Below, in pieces: positions 26,479 to 32,867 of a stretch of 36,718 nt of DNA. Source of the stretch: JAWABC01 sp043810595 (GTDB lineage: Archaea; Nanobdellota; Nanobdellia; SCGC-AAA011-G17; VGLX01). Numbering within the stretch: the stretch's first letter is position 1; each line of letters starts with the position of its first letter. The notes under the pieces were generated by a model that made no database searches, was not told the origin of the DNA, and worked only from the letters and a program-made list of their open reading frames with translations. The stretch lies in NCBI GenBank assembly GCA_043810595.1, contig JBDRNX010000017.1:1-36718 (forward strand), given 5' to 3'. A program made the position numbers and the translations under genes.

Positions 26479-26793
26479 ATGAACGATACGTTAAAGGCCC
26501 TAAGAAGCGAATACATAAAGGATTTTATACAGAGAGAGGGTACCTTTTACTCTCAAAGTAGGATTGTTTTTCTAAATGCTGTGAGGCGTTACGTAACATG
26601 GAGTTTCCTCAGTGATACAGTGATGGGAACAAGCCTTGTTTTTGATGAGCTAGCACATCAATTAGGTCTAGAAAAAAAAGTATTTGATTTCTACGCAAAG
26701 AGGAATGGCAACGGTAACGATCATAACGGAAATGGTAATGGAAAGGATAGAATACTAAAAATGTTAGAAGAAAAGAAAAATAAAGTTCTTTAA
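26479..26793 (+). CDS. Hypothetical protein with Asn/Gly linker, 104 residues
   Basis: The ATG at 26479 is preferred over an in-frame TTG at 26437, which is close to the tRNA and only about 12 bases after the TATA (ATTTATAAAT, 26420-26429). The first 70 residues are helical (TLKALRSEYIKDFIQREGTF). A low-complexity linker NGNGNDHNGNGNGK follows, then a short basic helix. The nature is unknown. Nucleotide composition is more mixed than in neighbours. No domain recognised. Confidence 0.55.
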   Translation: MNDTLKALRSEYIKDFIQREGTFYSQSRIVFLNAVRRYVTWSFLSDTVMGTSLVFDELAHQLGLEKKVFDFYAKRNGNGNDHNGNGNGKDRILKMLEEKKNKVL

Positions 26794-26855
26794 GTTTAAC
26801 CAAAAAATTTTGGGTTAAGTCTTTAAGGTTTAAAAAAGAAGAAAACTAAAAATAA

Positions 26856-27185
26856 TCAGTCATAATAAAAGTAATGGTAGTACCTCCTATCATTGTCATC
26901 GTAATAGTTGATGTCGTAATCATCGTTGTAATACCTATAATAATAACGCCCTTTAAAGCTGTCGTGATACCTATAATAACCGCCGTAACGATTATAGTAG
27001 TCAGAAGAAAACAAGAAGTAGGTCGTAGGGTAGGCGTTTCGGCCATGATAAGTAACGTACCAAACACCAGCAGGCATGGCATCATTCGAATAAACATTTG
27101 TTTCAGGAACCACCATAACAGCTGCACCAACAGCTGAAACAACCAACAAGGCTGCAAATAAAAGAATTACAATTTTATGTTTCAT
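26856..27185 (-). CDS. Secreted tyrosine-rich protein (smaller of a pair)
   Basis: The ATG at 27185 is preceded by a strong GGAGGTGG Shine-Dalgarno, giving 109 residues with a signal peptide (MKHKIVILLFAALLVVSAVG). The mature part is dominated by Tyr (about 24 of 109 residues), with Asp, Arg, Asn and Gly, for example YYNRYGGYYRYHDSFKG. No Cys. It starts 13 bases after the stop of the larger Tyr-rich gene, so the pair is co-transcribed. Probably exported. A cross-linked surface layer, adhesion or metal binding are all possible. No known family. Confidence 0.75.
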   Translation of the reverse strand: MKHKIVILLFAALLVVSAVGAAVMVVPETNVYSNDAMPAGVWYVTYHGRNAYPTTYFLFSSDYYNRYGGYYRYHDSFKGRYYYRYYNDDYDINYYDDNDRRYYHYFYYD

Positions 27186-27198
27186 AAATCCACCTCCA

Positions 27199-27705
27199 TC
27201 AGTAAGTGCTAATTCCATCCCACCCGTACCTGTATTCAGGGTAGTTACGGCTTGGGACGTAGTGATAAGTCGAGTCTACCCCATCCTTAAACCAGTAATA
27301 AAATCTGTTAAAATCGCGGTCATAGTAGTAGCTATCGTAACACCTGCCGCCATAATATGTATAGCAGCGAGTAGTGCGACTATAGGTGTAGCCCCTATAG
27401 TCCCTTGTGTAATACCTGCCAGCCCTCCCATAGTCGTAATAGTAAGTATAACAGTAACGACCGTCACAGTAGTCATCATAAGGGTAATAATGGGCTCTAC
27501 GGTAACAATCATAGTCATCATCATCACAATCATCATCGTCCCACCTATCGTCATAAGTATAAACAAGCCTGGGCCTCTCGGAGCCCCTATAATCATCATC
27601 GTAGTCAACGTAGTAAGCATTGTCAGAAGTGGCCACGCCCGCAGAAACTGAAAGAGCTAACAATACAGAAAATAGTAATGCCAAAAAGAGCTTTGCCTTC
27701 ATCAT
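27199..27705 (-). CDS. Secreted Tyr/Asp-rich, six-cysteine protein (larger of a pair)
   Basis: The 168-residue protein has a signal peptide (MMKAKLFLALLFSVLLALSVSA), then a low-complexity mature region with about 38 Tyr (roughly 23%), long acidic runs (RWDDDDCDDDDYDCY) and repeated short TYYYDY- or RCY-type strings. Six cysteines suggest disulfides in an oxidising exterior. The composition is extreme but the frame is clean and the signal peptide credible. Antisense frames are Val/Ile/Thr-rich shadows. It is the first gene of a two-gene operon with the smaller Tyr-rich protein. Family unknown. Confidence 0.78.
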   Translation of the reverse strand: MMKAKLFLALLFSVLLALSVSAGVATSDNAYYVDYDDDYRGSERPRLVYTYDDRWDDDDCDDDDYDCYRRAHYYPYDDYCDGRYCYTYYYDYGRAGRYYTRDYRGYTYSRTTRCYTYYGGRCYDSYYYDRDFNRFYYWFKDGVDSTYHYVPSRNYPEYRYGWDGISTY

Positions 27706-27845
27706 AATACCCCCATTTCTGGGTATAGAAAAATCTATTTAAACCTTTTGTTCAAAAAACAAGTGAAGGAAATTCTGACAGGTATCAAACAGGTTTATGG
27801 TTGGCAGCAAAAAATATATAAATAAGTTAAAAAGAAGAATGAAAA

Positions 27846-28250
27846 ATGCAAAAGGTTATGGTAAAGCTGAAAAAGCTGGTAGTTGACCAAACAGACACAA
27901 AAAACAACAAATTCTACATGACCATCTACTATGAAGAAAACGGCAACGCGAACCAGTTAAAAAAGGTCTATGACTTCAACCAAACAACAGACTCCTTTGC
28001 AGAAGCAGTAATCAACGAGATAAAGCAAAAGACACGGGAGAAGCACTGCATGCAAGAAGACGATGACGACCCACTATGCAATTACGTCAACGTCCTAATG
28101 ATAGAAAAAGGAGAGGGACAGCAGCAAGAAAAACTCGCAGGAGAACTGAAAAGATTGAAGGAAAAAGTAAAGAACTTCAAATCTATGAAAATGTCAACAG
28201 AATACATACACAAATACCAGGAACTTTCAACCCTGAGAGCAGATTTATAA
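27846..28250 (+). CDS. Hypothetical protein, 134 residues
   Basis: The protein is soluble. Its first half looks beta-stranded (KVMVKLKKLVVDQTDTKNN, then KFYMTIYYEENGNANQLKKV). An acidic loop QEDDDDPLC follows, then a C-terminal coiled coil (about residues 92-125). No motif is recognised. A TATA-like AAATATATAAATAAG lies about 25 bases upstream of the ATG. The next gene follows after 23 bases and is probably co-transcribed. Confidence 0.7.
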   Translation: MQKVMVKLKKLVVDQTDTKNNKFYMTIYYEENGNANQLKKVYDFNQTTDSFAEAVINEIKQKTREKHCMQEDDDDPLCNYVNVLMIEKGEGQQQEKLAGELKRLKEKVKNFKSMKMSTEYIHKYQELSTLRADL

Positions 28251-28273
28251 ACAAAAACTAATTCTAAAAATAT

Positions 28274-29062
28274 ATGAGAGTAATATTCTGGTGCGAATTC
28301 CCAGAAAAAACAGACTGGACAGCAGTAAACAAACTGATAGACTTCAAGACTGAAATATACATAGCATCAAAAACAAGAAAAGAATACGAGAATTGGAAGA
28401 AAAAAATAAGGAACAAGAACATAAAAACAGGAGCATGGCCCACACTTACCGAAGAAGAGGGTTACTGGTTTTCCGGATTCACAAAAAAAGAAGAGGTAGA
28501 CAAACTAAAGGAATTCGACAAGTTGGACATAAAGCTGGACATAGAACCACCGTTCCCTGGGAGAAGACTGAACCTCATAACCATGCTATTTACCTACTTC
28601 ATTCCGCACATACTAAAAAAAGGAAAAAACAACAGATACCTGGAAGAAGTTATAAGAAAACACAGAGGAAAAGTGATAATAAGCGGCTTTCCGCTGCCTG
28701 GATGGATAACAAGAAGGTTTGGAGACTTAACAGAGCTATCAGACAACATGGAAAAAAACTTCATCAGCTACACAACACTCACACCAAGAACAATCACAAG
28801 ACTGTACCTAAAATGGTTCGCAAAGAAAGCAGCTAGAAAATACGGAAAAAAAGCCATATTCGGAATAGGGTGCATAGGCAGGGGAATATTCAGGAATGAA
28901 AAAACTTACGAGAACATAGAACAGTTCAAGCAAGACGTAAAACTGATCAGAGAAGCAGGAGCAAAAAACATAGTCATATTCACCATAGAAGGAATAATGG
29001 AAAGGGAAAACAGGAAGGAATGGGTGAGGGAAATAAAAACTATTTACGAATCTTCTTACTAG
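28274..29062 (+). CDS. TIM-barrel-like hypothetical protein
   Basis: The 262-residue protein has repeated beta-alpha units suggestive of a TIM barrel or polysaccharide-deacetylase-like fold. Examples are MRVIFWCEFPEK at the start, FKTEIYIASKTRKEY, KLDIKLDIEPPFPG, KVIISGFPLPGW and the terminal AGAKNIVIFTIEGIMER. Acidic residues at strand ends (LDIEPP, FTIEG) could be catalytic, as in glycoside hydrolases. I cannot name the family. The last 23 bases overlap the convergent gene at 29040. Confidence 0.7.
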   Translation: MRVIFWCEFPEKTDWTAVNKLIDFKTEIYIASKTRKEYENWKKKIRNKNIKTGAWPTLTEEEGYWFSGFTKKEEVDKLKEFDKLDIKLDIEPPFPGRRLNLITMLFTYFIPHILKKGKNNRYLEEVIRKHRGKVIISGFPLPGWITRRFGDLTELSDNMEKNFISYTTLTPRTITRLYLKWFAKKAARKYGKKAIFGIGCIGRGIFRNEKTYENIEQFKQDVKLIREAGAKNIVIFTIEGIMERENRKEWVREIKTIYESSY

Positions 29063-29579
29063 TTTCCTCAAGCTGCTTCTCCAAACTCTCGAACTGAGAA
29101 TACTTCTTCTTCATCGGCATCAACCTAACAGTACTGGGAATGACAGGCTGCTGTTTTTCAGCACCCTTCCCCCTCTTAGCAGACTGAGAAGAAACGACCT
29201 TGCCAGGAACCTTAAGGGTGACACCGCTGTACCTGAACAAAAAGAAAACCATCGCAGAAAAAAGCAGAACGCCAAAGACAATACCCAAAAACAAGAAAGA
29301 AGAATTACCGTCAAAAACCAAAACCTCAAGCTTCGAAGAACCGCAAACATCCCCCATACAGTAAAAACTCAGACACTCAGAGGGGGCAGCACAAGAAGCG
29401 CCATCAGGCTTGGCTGGATAAAGCTTAGAATCCTCTGCACAGTAAAGCATACCCTGCGGAGAATTCGTCTGAGAATTATAACCAATGCAGCGACCGTTGT
29501 AAGAACAACCGGAACATATCTTAATAGGCTGAGCTAAAGCAAAACTACTCAGAAGGATAAAAAAAATCAACCACCTCAT
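29040..29579 (-). CDS. Single-pass membrane protein with Cys-rich ectodomain
   Basis: The 179-residue protein has a signal peptide (MRWLIFFILLSSFALA). Its Cys-rich exterior contains KICSGCSYNGRCIGYN and GASCAAPSECLSFYCMGDVC. A membrane helix (FLFLGIVFGVLLFSAMVFFLF) and a basic cytoplasmic tail ending in a helix (SLEKQLEETSKKI) follow. The second Cys motif resembles the 'C..C..C..GxC' pieces common in DPANN surface proteins. The start overlaps the glycosyltransferase stop by 4 bases (ATGA), so it is translated with that gene. It may anchor or be modified by the glycan machinery. Confidence 0.78.
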   Translation of the reverse strand: MRWLIFFILLSSFALAQPIKICSGCSYNGRCIGYNSQTNSPQGMLYCAEDSKLYPAKPDGASCAAPSECLSFYCMGDVCGSSKLEVLVFDGNSSFLFLGIVFGVLLFSAMVFFLFRYSGVTLKVPGKVVSSQSAKRGKGAEKQQPVIPSTVRLMPMKKKYSQFESLEKQLEETSKKIRK

Positions 29580-30637
29580 TTTAGATGCCTTATTATGTGT
29601 ACAATCTGTTCTGAACCAGAGGGCTCAACCCTTGGAATCTTACACTTAATAGAGTCTATGTTTCTTAAAAAGCTTTCCACACTCCTGCGCAAGCCCTTCA
29701 AATCATACTTAACCATAGCCACATTCCTAATAGCGTAAGCATTCAATAACTGCTCAACATGATCCTTTATGGGAAAGACAAGCATAGGCTTCCTGTAAAC
29801 AACACACTCCGAAAGCGTGAGATTACCCCCAAGAGTTATAACCCCCTTACAAACCTTCAAATACTCCAGGAAGTTAGGCCTGAAAGGGAAATGCTTAACA
29901 TTCTTTTTTTTCGGTAATTTAACAGAAGAACCGAAAATGATGAAATCTTCATCAAAATTCTTAGCAACCCTCATAAGACGACGAGCAAGATTAACTCCAA
30001 AAGAAGAACCGCCAAGCATAACAAGAATCGGCGGCCTTTTCAACTTAAGCTTCCTCATAAGAACCTGATTAGAGGGAAGCTCAGAAGGCTTAGTGATAAC
30101 AACAGGATTAACATAACAATAACGCTTAGACTCCCTTGTGCCAAGCAGAGAAGGAATAACAGCTACGTCAGCAGCGTTGTACAAACGCTCAAAGTAAAGA
30201 GCTTCCAAAACAAGCTTCTTATTCTTATGCTTAAGCTCCCTGAAAAGGGCAGGGTCATAGGAGAAAATAACAACACAAGGCTTCCTCAAAAGACGAGCAA
30301 GAATAATACCAGCAGGCTCAAAATCAGAAACTATAACATCTGGACCAAAACCCTTTACAAGCTTCTTAAGCTTAAGCGAAACAGCAATCCAGGTGTAAGG
30401 TAAAACATAGTTGTTAGCCAGGAAAGGAAGAACCCTAAACTTGAGAGACATACCGAGAAGCTTATAACCAGAAATCTTAACTGTGTGATACTTATCCTTG
30501 AAATAATTGTAAGAGTTGTCATAAGCAGCCACCATAATCCTGGCCTTGGGATTATGCTTAAGAAGAGACTTGATAACGGCATGAGACCTTATAGAATCCC
30601 CGTAACCAACGCCCGTGACAACGAAAAGAACCTTCAT
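29576..30637 (-). CDS. MurG-like glycosyltransferase (GT-B fold, GT28-type)
   Basis: The 353-residue protein has two Rossmann-like halves. The N-terminus VLFVVTGVGYGDSIRSHAVI carries the Gly-rich acceptor-side loop. The C-terminal half carries ILVMLGGSSFG, then VCKGVITLGGNLTLSECVVYRKPMLVFP split across the sugar-nucleotide pocket, and DHVEQLLNAYAI. This is the MurG/GT28 pattern, which uses UDP-sugars (often UDP-GlcNAc) on lipid acceptors. Archaea lack murein, so the product is probably a glycolipid or surface glycan. A PIG-L deacetylase lies 1.5 kb away. First gene of a two-gene unit. Confidence 0.85.
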   Translation of the reverse strand: MKVLFVVTGVGYGDSIRSHAVIKSLLKHNPKARIMVAAYDNSYNYFKDKYHTVKISGYKLLGMSLKFRVLPFLANNYVLPYTWIAVSLKLKKLVKGFGPDVIVSDFEPAGIILARLLRKPCVVIFSYDPALFRELKHKNKKLVLEALYFERLYNAADVAVIPSLLGTRESKRYCYVNPVVITKPSELPSNQVLMRKLKLKRPPILVMLGGSSFGVNLARRLMRVAKNFDEDFIIFGSSVKLPKKKNVKHFPFRPNFLEYLKVCKGVITLGGNLTLSECVVYRKPMLVFPIKDHVEQLLNAYAIRNVAMVKYDLKGLRRSVESFLRNIDSIKCKIPRVEPSGSEQIVHIIRHLK

Positions 30638-30697
30638 CCTGACCCCTTTTTCAGAAATAGAGCTATGAGAGTATATATAAATTTTTTGAAAATCTCA

Positions 30698-31120
30698 TCA
30701 ATCTAAAGTTTTAAGATACTTAAATAAACTTGGATGAAGCGACGTAGTAAAGTAATTTTTTACCTCTGTAGGCTTTACCCATTTAAATTCGACAAATGGC
30801 TTATCAAGTTTCTCTTTCCCTCCAATTAACTCACAGTAATAATAAATCGAAAGGAACTCCCTCTTTTCAGGATAAGTCTTTGCAAAAACAACCTTCTTGG
30901 CATCCACATCTAAACCCGTTTTTACCTTAATCTCTTTTTTAAGGTAAAACTCTAAATTACCATCATAATCGGGCCTGCCACCAGGAAAACACCAAGACAA
31001 CTCCTTGATATAGGGATCATTTTCCCTCCGCACAATCAAAATCTTCCTGTTTACAGTATCATAAACAACCCCCAAAACATTAACCAAAAATACACCCTTA
31101 CCGAATTGCCCCCAGTCCAT
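30698..31120 (-). CDS. Nudix-fold protein with degenerate catalytic box
   Basis: The 140-residue product starts at MDWGQFGKGVFLVNVLG; a longer N-terminus would be antisense to the DUF5654 gene and has no support. The fold is clear: KILIVRREND, SWCFPGGRPDYDGNLEFYL and the box continuing KKEIKVKTGLDV. Measured against Gx5Ex7REUxEExGU, position 7 is Gly rather than Glu, Arg is Lys, and the two metal-binding Glu are Val and Lys. It has therefore probably lost standard Nudix hydrolysis and may bind a nucleotide. It is not simply broken, because the frame is intact. Confidence 0.78.
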   Translation of the reverse strand: MDWGQFGKGVFLVNVLGVVYDTVNRKILIVRRENDPYIKELSWCFPGGRPDYDGNLEFYLKKEIKVKTGLDVDAKKVVFAKTYPEKREFLSIYYYCELIGGKEKLDKPFVEFKWVKPTEVKNYFTTSLHPSLFKYLKTLD

Positions 31121-31214
31121 GTAATAAGAGCAGATAAGAAAGTTTAAATAAATATCTAAATCAGAAAACTTAAAAAGAAGAAAAAACTCAGAAAAAGAGA
31201 AAAGAGGTGAAAAA

Positions 31215-31520
31215 CTGAAAACAGAAATCATAGAAAAGATATCCGTGCTGGTAACATCAGCATTCGGACTGGTAGCAGCACTCGCATGGAACAGCGCAAT
31301 ACAAGCCATATTCTCAAAATACTACCATGAGCCTGGACAGGACGTACCAAGCCAGATAATATACGCTGTTACGGTAACTATAATAGCGGTTCTAGCAATG
31401 ATATGGGTAAGCAAAGCAGCAGAAAGAGCAAAGAAGAGAGACGAACAAATAACAGCAAAACTCAAAGAGATTAAAAATGACTTAGACAAACTGAAAAAAT
31501 CTCAAAGAAGAAAAAAATAA
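31215..31520 (+). CDS. DUF5654 family membrane protein, probable CTG start
   Basis: The 101-residue protein matches my recollection of DUF5654: an amphipathic start (KTEIIEKISVLVTS), then AFGLVAALAWNSAIQAIF, a second helix (IIYAVTVTIIAVLAMIWV) and a basic coiled-coil tail. No ATG, GTG or TTG lies in frame before the conserved N-terminal helix. CTG at 31215 follows GAGGTGA by five bases and is the best start. The first GTG (31245) would remove half of the conserved helix. A TATA (AGTTTAAATAAAT) lies near 31141. It ends one base before the convergent deacetylase gene. Confidence 0.75.
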   Translation: MKTEIIEKISVLVTSAFGLVAALAWNSAIQAIFSKYYHEPGQDVPSQIIYAVTVTIIAVLAMIWVSKAAERAKKRDEQITAKLKEIKNDLDKLKKSQRRKK

Positions 31521-32150
31521 TCACCTAATCTTATACAGCTTCTCAGCGTACTTACAACCAGTCTTATTACCGTAACGCCTGGCCCTCAAATAAATAGGCA
31601 GCCACAACAAATAAATAGAGAGCTTCTGGCTCTTATACCTCTTCAGTAACTTCAACTTCTTCTTGAAAGTGTCTGAAACGTCAACAAAAATAGCCGGATT
31701 ATTCTCTTTAACAACGTTCCAAACCTCAAAGGTGTAGAGCTCACCCTTATACTTCAACTCATCAAAAGCAGAGACCACAATAGAGTTGACATCACGATGG
31801 TCCTTATGAGGATCGTAAGCGGACAATGTGAAAATCTTATTAGGCTTAAACTTTTTTATAAGCATCTTAATCTTATCCTTAACATTGAACTTCTCAGCCT
31901 GCTCAAGAATCTTACCCTCATCCAGACCGAGAAATATGCTCTCCTTCCCAACAAGATAATCGACTTTCCGAGACTCAAGAACACGTTCCTTAGCTACGTG
32001 TTCCTCCTTAAGGTGGGGCTGGCTTCTCTCACCGAAAGAAAAAATAACGGTGATGATATCCTTACCCTCCTTACCATACTTGGAAAGAGCGCCACCCATA
32101 CCAACGATTTCGTCATCGGCATGAGCGCAAAAAACGAGATACCTCTCCAT
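31521..32150 (-). CDS. PIG-L / LmbE-family N-acetylglucosamine deacetylase
   Basis: The 209-residue zinc enzyme starts at MERYLVFCAHADDE, about 25 bases after a TATA (TTTATATAT); a longer N-terminus would contain that promoter. It has AHADDE (residues 9-14; family norm PHPDDE) and DPHKDH (113-118), the metal and catalytic sites of PIG-L enzymes. These remove the acetyl group from GlcNAc in glycolipids or small-thiol precursors. With the nearby MurG-like glycosyltransferase this could give a GlcNAc-lipid then GlcN-lipid pathway, by analogy with the first GPI-anchor steps. Confidence 0.88.
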   Translation of the reverse strand: MERYLVFCAHADDEIVGMGGALSKYGKEGKDIITVIFSFGERSQPHLKEEHVAKERVLESRKVDYLVGKESIFLGLDEGKILEQAEKFNVKDKIKMLIKKFKPNKIFTLSAYDPHKDHRDVNSIVVSAFDELKYKGELYTFEVWNVVKENNPAIFVDVSDTFKKKLKLLKRYKSQKLSIYLLWLPIYLRARRYGNKTGCKYAEKLYKIR

Positions 32151-32201
32151 AAAAAACACAGGGAAAGGAGGATATATAAACTTAACCAATAAAGAAAAAA
32201 T

Positions 32202-32825
32202 ATGATGAAAAAGATAGTAACAGCAGACGGAAGCACAACATACTACAACGAGAAATATGATGAATGCTACCACTCAAAGACAGGCGCTGTAGAAGAAGCA
32301 GAAAAGAAATTCGTGGAACCAGCTAAAATTAAAAGTGGAATGAGAATACTGGATGTGTGCTTCGGTCTCGGTTATAACTCAATGGCGGCAATGCAAAAAG
32401 CAAAGAAACTAAAAATAACAGCGCTGGAAAAAGACCCTGAAATACTCAAAAAGGGAATCAAGAACAAAGTAAAAGGTTATGAAAAAGAATACAGGAAAAT
32501 AAGGGAAGCGGCAAAAAACCTACAATACAAGGATAATGATGTTGAAATAAAGATAATAATAGGGGATGCAACAAAAACAATAAAGAAACTGGATGAAAAA
32601 TTCGACGCAGTTTTTCTTGACCCATTCTCACCGACAAAAAACCCTGAGCTGTGGACAGAAAAATTCTTCAAAGAACTGAAAAATAGAATGAAAAAAGGAG
32701 CAAGGCTAACAACATACAGCTGCGCAAAAGCCGTAAGGAACAACTTAAAAAAAGCAGGATTCAAGGTTTATGACGGGCCAAGGGTAGGGAGAAGAGGACC
32801 ATCAACCATAGCGGAAAACAAGTAA
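32202..32825 (+). CDS. MnmC-like SAM-dependent methyltransferase
   Basis: The 207-residue protein shows the SAM motif ILDVCFGLGYNS (residues 49-60), the acidic LEKD (75-78) and the MnmC/DUF752 signature FLDPFSPTKNPELWT (138-152). It ends KAGFKVYDGPRVGRRGPSTIA. In bacterial MnmC this domain adds the last methyl group of mnm5U at tRNA position 34. Archaeal stand-alone versions probably act on tRNA too. The oxidoreductase half of MnmC is absent. Met1 and Met2 are both possible starts. Confidence 0.85.
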   Translation: MMKKIVTADGSTTYYNEKYDECYHSKTGAVEEAEKKFVEPAKIKSGMRILDVCFGLGYNSMAAMQKAKKLKITALEKDPEILKKGIKNKVKGYEKEYRKIREAAKNLQYKDNDVEIKIIIGDATKTIKKLDEKFDAVFLDPFSPTKNPELWTEKFFKELKNRMKKGARLTTYSCAKAVRNNLKKAGFKVYDGPRVGRRGPSTIAENK

Positions 32826-32867
32826 ATACCATAAAGTTTATAAAACCTAAAGACTAATAAAAAAAAT

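Noticed and set aside
27262..27651. Val/Ile/Thr-rich frames in and opposite the Tyr-rich genes
   Set aside because: They arise from the biased TAY/GAY codons read in other frames. They lack start signals, while the Tyr-rich frames have signal peptides and Shine-Dalgarno sites.
31121..31309. N-terminal extension of the degenerate Nudix protein by 63 residues
   Set aside because: It runs antisense through the DUF5654 gene and its promoter. The Nudix fold begins at the Met at 31120.
32151..32273. N-terminal extension of the PIG-L protein with a Cys/Phe-rich hydrophobic start
   Set aside because: It overlaps the TATA box and the divergent methyltransferase gene. The Met at 32150 lies at proper promoter distance.
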